DNA from: Drosophila miranda
Taxonomy: Eukaryota > Arthropoda > Insecta > Diptera > Drosophilidae
Assembly: GCF_003369915.1 (NCBI RefSeq)
Contig: NC_046674.1
Span: forward strand, 20,711,657-20,775,656
Direction of reading: 5' to 3'
Length of the DNA: 64,000 nucleotides
Below the pieces are notes generated by a model. That model was not told where the DNA came from and made no database searches. It worked only from the letters and a program-made list of their open reading frames with translations. A program made the translations under genes and the position numbers. Positions 50,667 to 59,803 of the stretch are shown piece by piece. The number at the start of each line of letters is the position of its first letter. Position 1 is the stretch's first letter.

Positions 50667-50718
50667 TTAAAGCTCCATATACGATCCGCAACAAAGCTCA
50701 GCAGAAACTCACACGATC

Positions 50719-51276
50719 ATGGCACGCTACCAGCTCATTGGCTCGCTCCTTCTCCTGGCCATCTTGGCCGTCAGCTGTGGGGCACAGGCGCCATCTCGCC
50801 GTCTTCGATTTGGTCGCCTGCGGCAGGTGTCCTTCGCCAGGCAGGAGGTGCTGCCCACTCCATACCCTGCGGCGGCTGATCTAAAACCAGCCCCAGAAGA
50901 GCCAGCACTCACCTATGGAGCGCCCCAGGATGCCGATATTGATCTGAATGAGAATGCAAATGCCTTGCCAGAGGATAACTTTGATCCGAACCCCGAGGCC
51001 GAGGAAGTCGACACCGAGGAGAGCTCCCTGGAGGTTACCACCCCAACGGTTGCCTCAGCTCCTGCCCGCCTGCGAAGCCGCCAGAGATTGGCCAAGCTCA
51101 AGGTGGCCCCCGCCAAGCGGCAGCGTCAGCGCACGTCCCGCCTCGAGGAATTGCCAGTGGAGGAGGCTGTCGCCCCCCTTCCTGCTCTGACCGCACCCCA
51201 GGTCTACTATGTCGGAGCCCAGCAGCAACCCTACATCCTTGCCTACACTGCAGCTCCCCAGCAATTTGGCTGGTAA
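50719..51276 (+). CDS. Secreted YGPP-family protein with degenerate repeat (185 aa)
   Basis: Single exon with ATG at 50719. Order: signal peptide (1-23), basic stretch with SRRLRFGRLRQVSFARQE (26-43), a shortened signature PTPYPAAADLKP (47-57), a single TYGAP in place of a YGPP array (65-69), and an acidic Asp/Asn/Glu region (70-107). A strongly basic stretch RLRSRQRLAKLKVAPAKRQR follows, then an aromatic tail with QVYYVGAQQQPYILAYTAAP. The ARQE end and PYPxA element tie it to the family, but the repeat array is reduced and the tail is new. It is transcribed away from the gene at 50200. AATAAA lies at 51396-51401, 120 bp past the stop. Confidence 0.88.
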   Translation: MARYQLIGSLLLLAILAVSCGAQAPSRRLRFGRLRQVSFARQEVLPTPYPAAADLKPAPEEPALTYGAPQDADIDLNENANALPEDNFDPNPEAEEVDTEESSLEVTTPTVASAPARLRSRQRLAKLKVAPAKRQRQRTSRLEELPVEEAVAPLPALTAPQVYYVGAQQQPYILAYTAAPQQFGW

Positions 51277-51401
51277 ATCTCACGTGAACTAGAATTGATT
51301 GTTATGCATCTTTTTTTTTTGTGATTAGAAATATACAATATGTTTGGTAATGGAATAATTCGATTATGATCTTGATGGGAGCTAAGGGGATATCCAATAA
51401 A

Positions 51402-52426
51402 ATGTTTAGGGCAAAACATGTATGACCATGAAGAAGAGCTAGAAATCTGAATATCCTGAAATCATGAAGGGATTCACTTCACTTTCTAGTTCCCATGCAC
51501 CCATAAGGCTAATTTTACCGAACAATAGTCTCCACTTTCCCCGCAGCATCACTCAAAGCAGAGGCTTTTCCGCTTACCACAACATATTGGCCTTTAACAA
51601 TAGCTCACCTCAGCCTCACCTTTTGCTTGTACTGCTGGCTGCTCCTGATAGCTTCTCTCTCGACATCCTCCACGTTCGAGCTGCCTTTTCAGCGGTTGAA
51701 GGGTTTCTTCTTATACGCACACTTTGCCTGCGATTTGTTGCTCTTTTACCTGCTTTTGTGCTACTCTGTTCAATGCATTTTTAATGCCTTTCCCTTAATG
51801 TTTCTCCCCCATGCTTTTCCCCATGCTTTTGAGCCTCATATGAGTACAAGTACGGGTACAGGGCTCTGATTAGAGCTGTGTGTTATGTAAGCGATACATA
51901 CTTTTCATTTTATCGTGAAGTATACACGTGTGGTATATGTACATCTTAAATGTATAGTTGAACGCTAATGATATGCCTCTGTTAGGCGATGATTTACTGT
52001 GTAATGTAGTTGATAGCAGATAGCAAATGTATGCATTTGTGTTTATAGATTAAAATGCGAAATTTAAATCATTTTTAATAAAAATCATATATGTATATAA
52101 ATATGTATGTATGTATATTCTATCAGTTCAATTCTCACTCAACTCATGCGAATCTAGGCAATCATTAATCAACCTCTCATTTAAAATTCAAAGACAGACA
52201 GAGATGTTGAGTGTATTCTCCGCAGTCAAAGGTTATCTCACGCCATGAAAACCCCCTCATCATATTGACTCAAATAAACACGCCAAGACTTCCAAAAAAG
52301 TATCTTTTTATGCAAAAAAAAAATATATATATATATACAAAAATAAATAAATATACACATAATTTCTCATATTAACACACACACGTATAAACTAAGCGAA
52401 AAGTTTGAAAAATTACGATTCAAGTT
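51402..52426. other. Intergenic DNA, nothing coding seen
   Basis: About 1 kb between convergent family genes. It contains TATG repeats near 52085-52115 and an A/T-rich run at 52315-52360. Confidence 0.6.
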
Positions 52427-53128
52427 TTAGCCGCCAAAGAAAGATCCCCGCGTCTCCAGAGCTCCCACATTTGGCCTGGAGCTATTCCTCAAAGCCTCAA
52501 TGTGCTGATAGTTGATGAACCAGAATGGCTGGTTCTCCACGGGCAGGGTACTTAGGTGATTCACATACTCCTGGTCGCCATGGGCATCAATTGGGAGGGC
52601 GGCGGCAGAAGGATTGGCTGCTGGAATCGGTGCAGGAGCACTGGCTGCTGGAACGGGGGAGCTTGAGCTGGAGCCGGAGCCGGAGCCGGAGCTGGCACTG
52701 AAGATTGGGGCGCCAGCAGTGGGAACAGGCGAGCTGGCAGTGAAGAAGGGAGCACCAGCTGTTGGAAAAGGCGAGCTGGCATCCGCTTCGCCAAAGCGAT
52801 TGACCACGGTTGGAACGGCTGGACGTGATGGCTGCGTGTCGGGAACGTAGGCACTGATGGGCAGCACTAGGGGGACTCCAATTGGAGGTCTTTGAACTGC
52901 ACCATGGGCTAAATTGATGATGGGTGTCTGCTGGGTGGGTGAGGGTTCGCCGAATCTCGTAACTATATCCACTCCGGTGATGTTCTCCACGGCCGTATTC
53001 TGCGTGGCATGGTACTTGTCCTTCTGACTGAGGCCACCAGGTGGACGCATGCCCGCAAAGGCAGGTCGTTGGGCCTGGGCTACTGCTAGTAGAGACGCGA
53101 TCATCACAACACAAATCCACTTCATCAT
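52427..53128 (-). CDS. Secreted Ala/Pro/Ser-rich protein (233 aa)
   Basis: Single coding exon. It starts MMKW at 53128; the second Met would serve as well. Order: signal peptide (1-19), RPAFAGMRPPGG, a sequon NITG, two copies of an RFGE element (VTRFGEPSP at 56-64, VNRFGEADA at 109-117), a tandem SPFPTAGAPFFTAS / SPVPTAGAPIFSAS repeat (119-146), a Gly/Ser run (147-157), Ala/Pro-rich sequence, and a well-structured C-terminus with ENQPFWFINYQHIEALR. It lacks the PYPxAG and YGPP signatures, so it is a distinct gene sitting in the cluster. I do not recognise it. The complex C-terminal 50 residues look like the conserved functional part. Confidence 0.85.
   Translation of the reverse strand: MMKWICVVMIASLLAVAQAQRPAFAGMRPPGGLSQKDKYHATQNTAVENITGVDIVTRFGEPSPTQQTPIINLAHGAVQRPPIGVPLVLPISAYVPDTQPSRPAVPTVVNRFGEADASSPFPTAGAPFFTASSPVPTAGAPIFSASSGSGSGSSSSSPVPAASAPAPIPAANPSAAALPIDAHGDQEYVNHLSTLPVENQPFWFINYQHIEALRNSSRPNVGALETRGSFFGG
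52705..52775 (-). repeat. Coding tandem repeat (SPxPTAGAPxFxAS)
   Basis: Two 42-bp units encode near-identical 14-residue blocks in the gene at 52427-53128. Confidence 0.7.
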
Positions 53129-53234
53129 TTTTGCAAAGGCAATGGCTTTTCAATTTCACTTTTTCTCTTTTGAAATTGTTCTGTCTCGGCTCTGATCGGT
53201 TCCCCGCGATCCTCACTTGTCTCCAGTGCTCCGT

Positions 53235-53270
53235 CAACTGACCATCGGCCGCTTCGGAGATGACTTAAAT
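53235..53270 (-). promoter_or_regulatory. TATA-like plus initiator for the gene at 52427-53128
   Basis: On the minus strand TATTTAAG (53263-53270) is followed by TCAGTTG (53235-53241). The A of the initiator is 31 bp from the TATA start, the correct fly spacing. This gives a 5' UTR of about 110 nt. Confidence 0.6.
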
Positions 53271-53406
53271 AATCAGCATCTCTGTTCAGTTTCAGTCTCA
53301 ATCTCAATATCTGCCGTAACTCAGACTCAGACTCAGACATACATACAAACACACTCGCATAAGCTGCTAGGCGAGTCCAAGTTCGGGCTCTGTCTCTGAG
53401 CACTGG

Positions 53407-53415
53407 CTTATCAGT
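53407..53415 (-). promoter_or_regulatory. GATA-type motif
   Basis: CTTATCAGT (plus) is ACTGATAAG on the minus strand, the same 9-mer found at 22512, 43366 and 43576. It lies about 140 bp upstream of the predicted TATA. Confidence 0.3.
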
Positions 53416-54296
53416 CGATTGTAAGAGATCCCCATCCCCCCGTTTACAATAAACTCTCTCTCTGGGAATTATTTCGATTCATGGCTCAATTTGTTTACTT
53501 GCATTTGCCTTTTACTAGGAAAGATGATGGGATGAACCGCACTGCTGCTCCCCATTGTTTTATTCATACTCTTTCGTGAGGGTTGTTTGATTTTTTTTGA
53601 AATGAAATCTGTTCGATAAAATGTTGAATTTCCACAGGGATTCCGTATTGATTTGGTTAGATTAGATCTTCAAGATAACACCGAGAACTGTTCAGATAAT
53701 ATGATAATTATTTTATCATTTTCCAAGAATTATATGTAGATACTCTTTTTTATATATTTCTCGAAAATACTCATTACATGTTAGAGTATTCCCGACTCGT
53801 GTTTCTCCCAAAAATACTGAACTTTCTTGTTTTTCTTTGTGGTTGGGCCATTCCCAACCTGCAGCAATTATTTTTGCGGTATGGTTCGTCATCATCGTCG
53901 TCCACAGTGTGACGCGTGCGGTGCGGTGCGTCCTGAAACCGGTTACCACCTCCTCCAAGCCATTTTTTGGGAGCGTCTACCGAATTTGCCTTCCGCTCTA
54001 TCACAGAATACATATGACGCGGAATGAATCACTGGAATGTCTGGCGAGAGAGAACCTTCTGTCTATGTTTTCCCAAACATATTTTATTTGCATCTGCTTA
54101 CAATCGAGAGATATTGTTCAGTGGTGTGGTGTATCTGAGAGAGTGACTCTGCATGGTATGGGTGTGAGAGTGTGTGTATCATTGTGGATCGCTGGATCGT
54201 CATGGGTTTTGGGATTGTACCGGGTATAACATCTGACTGAACGACTGCCTAGCCCGGGCAGCTCGTATGCAAATGAGGGACGGGGAGAGACCGCAT
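53416..54296. other. Intergenic DNA, no gene supported
   Basis: Contains AT-rich sequence (53570-53780) and a TTTATT at 54083-54088 that is a possible minus-strand poly(A) signal for the gene at 54297. Overlapping short frames on both strands near 53830-54230 show no recognisable domain. Confidence 0.5.
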
Positions 54297-54788
54297 CTAG
54301 AAACGTCTCACAACGGAGCGGGCAGCACTCAGCTTGGCCGGACGTGCCGCAGCGGAGACAGCCCGGCGATATGCCACGGGTTGTCCGGCCCGGCGATAGT
54401 TGGCCGCGCGCCTGGCGGCCACCAGGCGAGCTTGTTGCTCCGCAGGAATGTCGGCAGCGGGCAGATCGTTGCCGGTGACATCGGGGGGACCGTAAACCTC
54501 ATCGGGGACACTGTTGGGCGCGGCATCGGGAGGTCCATAGACGGCATCTGGGGTGGGATCAAGTGCGGCAGGAGCGGCCGCCTCATCGAAGGGCACCTCG
54601 GGCTTCAATTCGTCAGCAGAGGGATACGGAGTGACGGCATCCACATCCCCAGCAGCCGCTGGGGCCAGCTCCTGGCGGGCCGAGTAGCGGGAACGTCCGC
54701 GGCTCAGGCGCTGGGAGTACCGCTGAGCATCACCCAGGGACAGCAGGCTGAGGGCGATCACGAGGAGGAGCACTAGGAACTTGGCCAT
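54297..54788 (-). CDS. Secreted YGPP-family protein (163 aa)
   Basis: Single exon with ATG at 54786-54788. Order: signal peptide (1-21, ending GDA), basic segment RLSRGRSRYSARQE (27-40), signature PYPSADELKPEVPFDEA (54-70), two YGPPD units (84-88 and 99-103) set 15 residues apart with DAA and DVT linkers, and a short Ala/Asp region. An Arg/Ala-rich basic tail ends SVVRRF. It carries the full set of family modules but only two repeats, the smallest array after the gene at 50719. The tail has four RR doublets. The TATA box and initiator upstream are well spaced. Confidence 0.88.
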   Translation of the reverse strand: MAKFLVLLLVIALSLLSLGDAQRYSQRLSRGRSRYSARQELAPAAAGDVDAVTPYPSADELKPEVPFDEAAAPAALDPTPDAVYGPPDAAPNSVPDEVYGPPDVTGNDLPAADIPAEQQARLVAARRAANYRRAGQPVAYRRAVSAAARPAKLSAARSVVRRF

Positions 54789-54845
54789 GTTGGATGCAAG
54801 ATGCGTGAGTGATGCGTATGTCTGTCTGGAAGGAACTGAACCAAC

Positions 54846-54883
54846 GACTGATGCTTTGGTCAGCTGCGATGGGCGCTTTTATA
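54846..54883 (-). promoter_or_regulatory. TATA box and initiator for the gene at 54297-54788
   Basis: TATAAAAG (54876-54883) is followed by TCAGTC (54846-54851) on the minus strand, about 34 bp from TATA start to initiator A. This gives a 5' UTR of about 60 nt. Confidence 0.72.
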
Positions 54884-56418
54884 GGTAGGACCATGTCTGG
54901 ACACTAATGGACATTCCGCTAATGTGGAACTGTTTAGTGTGCTACGCATGGACCCAGCATAGGCATCCTTTTTTGGGCCTACGCTCTGACGTCGGCACTA
55001 TTCTCAGTTCCCTGATCGCCGTCGCCGTCGATGTCGATGTCTGCGGCGTCTTTATGCGCCAACGACGTGACAAGAAAGAAGTAGCAGGAGCCGCCGAATC
55101 AGCCCAAGTCGAGGGTCTGGAAGTCGATATTTATAGTTCCGACATTAATCAATCTAAATTCGACGCGAATGCGGGATCTGTGCTGCTTTGATTCGACTTC
55201 GTTCAAAATTAAAATGCTCTTAATGTGAGAGAGGGTGCTATTAATGTAGCGGCCATAAATCTCTTATACCGCCTCTATTAAATCTTACAACTTGCCATGA
55301 AACCGTGACAAGTTTTTCAGCCAATTGGGCTTAAGCAGACATACAAGTACATATTCTAACTGCATCAAGCTGTACAGTACTGATTATACGAATAATAATT
55401 ATTCCCAAAACTATCCCTAAGGTTCTTCGTAGAAGAGAGGGAAAAGGGATTCCCGTAAGGGAATTTCCGCGAAAATGGTTGGAAATGAATGAAAGGTTTT
55501 TCATATTTAATAGCTTAGAAAAAATGGTATACAGATAGTGTTACCCAAGTCGCCGAGTTTTGTAGTTTTGGGACCCCAACCTCAAAAACCGTATCAGGTC
55601 AGGTCATATTTTGGCTTATATCTTTTGAACCGTATTTTATATTTGTTGTCATTATAAGAATATTACTATTCAAATTAAAATATATTAATTTCACAATTTT
55701 GCTTTTTCATTATTATTATTATTTTCGAATGGAAATACAAAACAAAGACTTGTTTTTCGGCCGGTTGTTCCTCTGTTTATTGTTCGTATTGTATGAGTAA
55801 AAAAGTTAAGGAATCTTACTTAGATAAGTATATCCTTCATATCCCCCCAATTGACTTAATGATGCTGGCCCAGGGCTCGCTTAGGACGTGACATGGATAG
55901 TTCTCCTGGCCTTGGCGGTCACCTCATCGTTAAGTCGTCGATCGCATAAATATCGATTATAAGTGTTTAATCAAAAATTCTAACACTCAAACTGACAATT
56001 CCAGCATAATGCAATTGACAACAACAGTACAGTCGACAGCGGCTATCTTTATTTGCTGGCTGGATGTTGGTTTTCGCTTTCAATTGCTTAGAGTTGGATG
56101 GCATTTGGACTGCGTGTCACGTACGAAACGCATTTAATTTTCATAGAACATGGCGACAAATCGGACGTGGACAGTGGACGTGGACAGCGGTCGGCGAACA
56201 GTGGGGGATCGGATGAGTAGGCGGTGGACGTGGCAGGCCGAGCAAAAGCCAGAGACAAAAAACCAACCATACAAAATAAATCATTAAATGTGATAGCCGT
56301 GCGCCTAATCGATGTCGTTGTCGTTGTCGATGTCGATATAGAAGCTTCATGTCTATATTCCCCGGGACGACTCTCGCTTTCATTGGAGACCTTAGACAGC
56401 CAGCTACCGAGAACGTTG
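54884..56418. other. Divergent intergenic region
   Basis: 1.5 kb between two divergently transcribed family genes. A frame at 54907-55191 is unconvincing. The block at 55540-55760 (AAGTCGCCGAGTTTTGTAG and on) looks like foreign or repeated sequence by its texture but I cannot name it. Confidence 0.5.
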
Positions 56419-56456
56419 TATAAAAACGGCGCCTCCAGCCGAAGCTCAATTCAGTT
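56419..56456 (+). promoter_or_regulatory. TATA box and initiator for the gene at 56481-57281
   Basis: TATAAAAA (56419-56426) and a perfect initiator TCAGTT (56451-56456) with the A at 56453, giving a 5' UTR of about 28 nt. Confidence 0.8.
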
Positions 56457-56480
56457 GGGTCTAAGTCCAGACCGAGATCA

Positions 56481-57281
56481 ATGTTCAGCATGCAGTGGCT
56501 TCTCCTTACCTTCGTCGTGTGCCTTACGGCCGGAAATTATGTCCAGGCCCGTCAGATACGGATCAATCGCTATGCTGTTAGTGTGCAGGAGGATGAGGCG
56601 GCGGCCCAGGTGAGGGAGTTGAAGCCAACGCCGTATCCAGCAGCAGGCTATCGGCCGCAGGGACGTTCCTTCTGGCTTCCAGGGGAGGTCGAGACCGACG
56701 TCGACGGCGTCGCAGCTCCCAGTGAGGGATCCGGCTTGGGTGCAGAGACTACAACAACGGAGGTGCCCATTGAGGATGCTTCGACTAGTACTACGGAGTC
56801 CGCCGACTGGAGCACCACTACAACATGGGACTCAACCTCACTAGATACCACCACCACAGCTCCTCCTACACCCGATAACAATCTCCGCTCGGGCAGGGCC
56901 TTTGTCAGGGCTCCCTACCCGCCCGCGGGATATCGTCCAAGCCGCGCCTTCCGCCTGCCCACTGAGGAGAATGCGGAGCAACAGCAGCAGCAGCAGCCCG
57001 AAGAATCCCTGGCCAGCAATTCCACCGACAGCAATGCCGATCATCCGGTCTGCGGGGTAAGCACCAATCCCCTGATGCCCACCCCAGAGCCTGGGTCCAA
57101 GGATGAGCCGGACTCGGAGAGTGTGGTGATCACCGCAAATCTAAGACCGGCTGTCCTTGTGGCCAGAGCTCCCAAGCCACCGAGCTCCATACCAGTGGCC
57201 ATTCCCCTGCGCTCCCAGCCGCTAATGGAGGCCCCGAGGCGGGGATTCGTCTACACTACGCATGTGGAGCAACGCTGGTGA
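56481..57281 (+). CDS. Secreted PYPxAG-family protein with Thr-rich region (266 aa)
   Basis: Single exon from ATG 56481 (Met4 is an alternative). Order: signal peptide (1-23, ending VQA), basic RQIRINRYAVSVQEDE, a first signature PTPYPAAGYRPQGRSFWLPG (50-69), a Thr/Ser-rich mucin-like stretch (90-127), a second signature RAPYPPAGYRPSRAFRLPTE (143-162), a Gln run, sequon NSTD, one Cys (191), Pro-rich sequence, and an end FVYTTHVEQRW. No YGPP unit is present. The duplicated PYPxAGYRP block with a similar xFxLP follow-on links it to the neighbours, which have one block each. The Thr-rich part is a likely O-glycosylation region (inferred). AATAAA lies at 57380-57385. Confidence 0.88.
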   Translation: MFSMQWLLLTFVVCLTAGNYVQARQIRINRYAVSVQEDEAAAQVRELKPTPYPAAGYRPQGRSFWLPGEVETDVDGVAAPSEGSGLGAETTTTEVPIEDASTSTTESADWSTTTTWDSTSLDTTTTAPPTPDNNLRSGRAFVRAPYPPAGYRPSRAFRLPTEENAEQQQQQQPEESLASNSTDSNADHPVCGVSTNPLMPTPEPGSKDEPDSESVVITANLRPAVLVARAPKPPSSIPVAIPLRSQPLMEAPRRGFVYTTHVEQRW

Positions 57282-57385
57282 GAATCCATCTGGTATATAT
57301 AGCATCTATGATGCTATAGAAACACCTTCTTTATTGTTAAAAGTTCAGTATTTATAGGTTTTCTTTTTTTTGTATTTGGAATAAA

Positions 57386-58506
57386 TAAATTTTTGTCTAA
57401 TGTTATTTACACCTAAAATAAATGTTTTTTCAAGTGTTTATCCTTCTAAAGCTGAACCCAAAAATGTAATCCCATTCATATGGGGTTCAAAATACTACTC
57501 TAAAGCCCCTTGGCAATTAAAAAATCAGACATTCTCTGTATGCCAGTACGAGAACGAGCATTCAAATGATATCGTCATCAGTCTTTATCATTGCCATCTT
57601 CACCGGAAGTTCGGGCACGTTCTGAATTTTGTTTGTCTAACGTCATTGAATGTTTTGTTAAATATTGTTGCCTTGCGACAGGGACAACGACAGCGCCAGC
57701 GGAGTCAACAGCCAAACAGCTCTTCTTCAGAGTACGCCGGATCTAGTCGTGGTCGGGGGAGGGAGGCTTCTCGGAGAGTTTTACCTCCAAGCATCCGTAT
57801 TAAATTTGACGTGCGGATGTGCAAAGTTTTAGCCGTGAAACGTGCGTGGCATGCGAAAGGACGTGGGTCGAATTTGTAGCAGCCTCGTCTCCAAGTCCCT
57901 ACACTCCCCTCTGTTACTCCTCTCTATCTGCCCCATGGAACATTCAAATTGAATAACGAGGATGCGAGTGCTTTCCTTGGAGGCTTAAGTGGAGAGACGA
58001 GAGTGCGACTGAGACCATTCAAGTTGAATTATGTATTTTCAAATAGGACTTGTTGAACAGGAATATTAGCAAAGAGATAAGCATCCAAAAATTCGTTTTG
58101 GAACAATCTTTAAAAAATATTATTATAGATTCTTACTCTACAATGAATGAATGATTAAGCCAATATTATTATTGCAGATTAAATATTTATGGATAAATAT
58201 ATCAAAAAGAATAAAATAATATTATTAGCATGATTTCAACATTTTATTGTTTCAAATAAATCCATAGAATCAAAACAGATTTCTAATAATAAATAAACTA
58301 TACACAAAAAAAAAAAATTATTTCTTAATAATATTTTTTCGCAAATTTTCTGCATTATCGTTCCAGCTCCACTACTGAGAATATATGTTCGATAAACCAT
58401 TAAAACCTCAACTATGAACAAACATCAACTTTAACATCATCAAAGAGACAACCGGAGCTTGCTATTTGATTCCATCTCCATCCCCAGCCCCATCTCTCAT
58501 TCGGAG
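57386..58506. other. Intergenic DNA between convergent genes
   Basis: Contains an open plus frame of 159 codons at 57400-57879 with no signal peptide, domain or skewed composition, judged chance. TTTATT at 58243-58248 is a candidate minus-strand poly(A) signal for the next gene. Confidence 0.5.
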
Positions 58507-59340
58507 TCATCGCAAATTGTGCACGTAATTGACAATCAAAGGATCATCGAAGCTGGTGGGGACGATTTCCACCGAGTGGACCACTGGCTGCAAGTGCACA
58601 TCGCTATCGATGTGCGTGAAGCTCCCCAGCTGAAGGTCCAGCTCGTCTTGGTGGCCGCCCTCAACCAGCACGTACTCGGCCTCCGGTTCTACGAGGGCCA
58701 GCTCTACGGCCGCATTGTTGTCGCCGGGCACCTGCGGCTGTTCGGCAATCGAAACTGTGGAGTTCACAGAGTCCTGAGCCAGGGATACGGCCACATTCGG
58801 CTGGGGTGCGTCCCCGCCAGCGAATGTGCCCTCGATGGCAAACAGTTTTGTTGTGGCCGGAGTTGTGGTTTCCTCCGACTCGCTGCGCTCGGTGGTGGGA
58901 CTGTCCTGGCTGTCTGTGGTCTGTTCATCTGCGGTGGGGTGTGGCGTGGTGGCGGTGGCTGCCTCACTCTCTACAGCGTCTGCCTTGCTATCTTCTCCCT
59001 CGTCCTGCTCCTCCAGCTGACGTTCAATCTCCACGGTTCGCTTGGATGGGGTGCTCAGCAGGAGGAGCTTCCCAGACCTCTGTTGGGGTGCAACATCCTC
59101 CTGAAGGGTTCCTGGGGCCGGGTCAATCAGTATGCTTGCCTCCTCATCGCGACTCAAAGCGGGACTGGCCAACGTAGTGGCTTCTTCGGTGGTCACATCT
59201 GCCTCCAAGCTCAATCTGGTGGTGGTCTCCTGCTCGGGCTCGGGCTCGGGCTCGAGCTCAGGACGTATAACAGCTGCCTGGACCAGAGCCAGAGCCAGGC
59301 AGAGCACTAGTATGGCGGACATTCCCAATCCTTTCGACAT
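58507..59340 (-). CDS. Secreted acidic Glu/Thr-rich protein (277 aa)
   Basis: Single exon with ATG at 59338-59340. Order: signal peptide (about 1-22, ending VQA), a Pro-Glu run RPELEPEPEPEQE, an acidic Thr/Glu-rich central region with many TTE and SEE words (40-165), one sequon NSTV, then a more ordinary C-terminal part rich in Val/Asp/Leu ending FDDPLIVNYVHNLR. The C-terminal end resembles in style the ordered tail of the gene at 52427. It has neither YGPP nor PYPxAG, so family membership is unproven. It shares the cluster's layout: signal peptide, one exon, close TATA box. The function is unknown. The acidic region could bind calcium or matrix, but that is speculation. Confidence 0.85.
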   Translation of the reverse strand: MSKGLGMSAILVLCLALALVQAAVIRPELEPEPEPEQETTTRLSLEADVTTEEATTLASPALSRDEEASILIDPAPGTLQEDVAPQQRSGKLLLLSTPSKRTVEIERQLEEQDEGEDSKADAVESEAATATTPHPTADEQTTDSQDSPTTERSESEETTTPATTKLFAIEGTFAGGDAPQPNVAVSLAQDSVNSTVSIAEQPQVPGDNNAAVELALVEPEAEYVLVEGGHQDELDLQLGSFTHIDSDVHLQPVVHSVEIVPTSFDDPLIVNYVHNLR

Positions 59341-59392
59341 GTTCGCTGCTCAATTGGTTTACGATTTGATGGCGATAATTTCCGCCCAGGCG

Positions 59393-59400
59393 TATTTATA
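59393..59400 (-). promoter_or_regulatory. TATA box for the gene at 58507-59340
   Basis: Perfect TATAAATA on the minus strand, 53 bp before the ATG. Confidence 0.75.
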
Positions 59401-59744
59401 CTCGTACTTGGATCCAGTTCCCCCCCAATTCGGGAGCTGTCATAATTCTAACCCTGAGCATTTAATTTGACGCGAAACTTCCGCAAGCCACCAAAAGCCG
59501 GAAATGTAATTCTACCAGTAGGTTCGGTTCCATTTGTGTCCGAGTGTATTCTGCGGCATTGAAGGAGGCCAGAAACGCCCGGACCGGGCCTGGGTCGTTA
59601 CACCTCAAACCCGGCCCGGCCTGGCCTGGGCACCCATTGACCGCAACGATGGTCAGAGTGCCAGCCCGACCCAACCCCAAAAAGTCACTGTACATTTTCG
59701 CCTATACTTCTGTGTACACATACATATGTATGTATGCGTGTATT

Positions 59745-59803
59745 TGTGTGTGTGTGTGTGTGTGTGTGAGTGTTTGTGGGTGTGTGTATCGTGTGTGTGT
59801 GTG
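59745..59803. repeat. (TG)n microsatellite
   Basis: Twelve TG units, a short interruption, then a second GT run. Confidence 0.9.

Noticed and set aside
54907-55191. 94-codon plus frame between divergent genes
   Set aside because: Starts with a hydrophobic stretch but has no real signal peptide, family motif or TATA box at the right distance.
57400-57879. 159-codon plus frame beginning with ATG
   Set aside because: No signal peptide or domain, AT-rich start and Arg/Ser-rich end from simple sequence. It lies in the 3' flank of a real gene.
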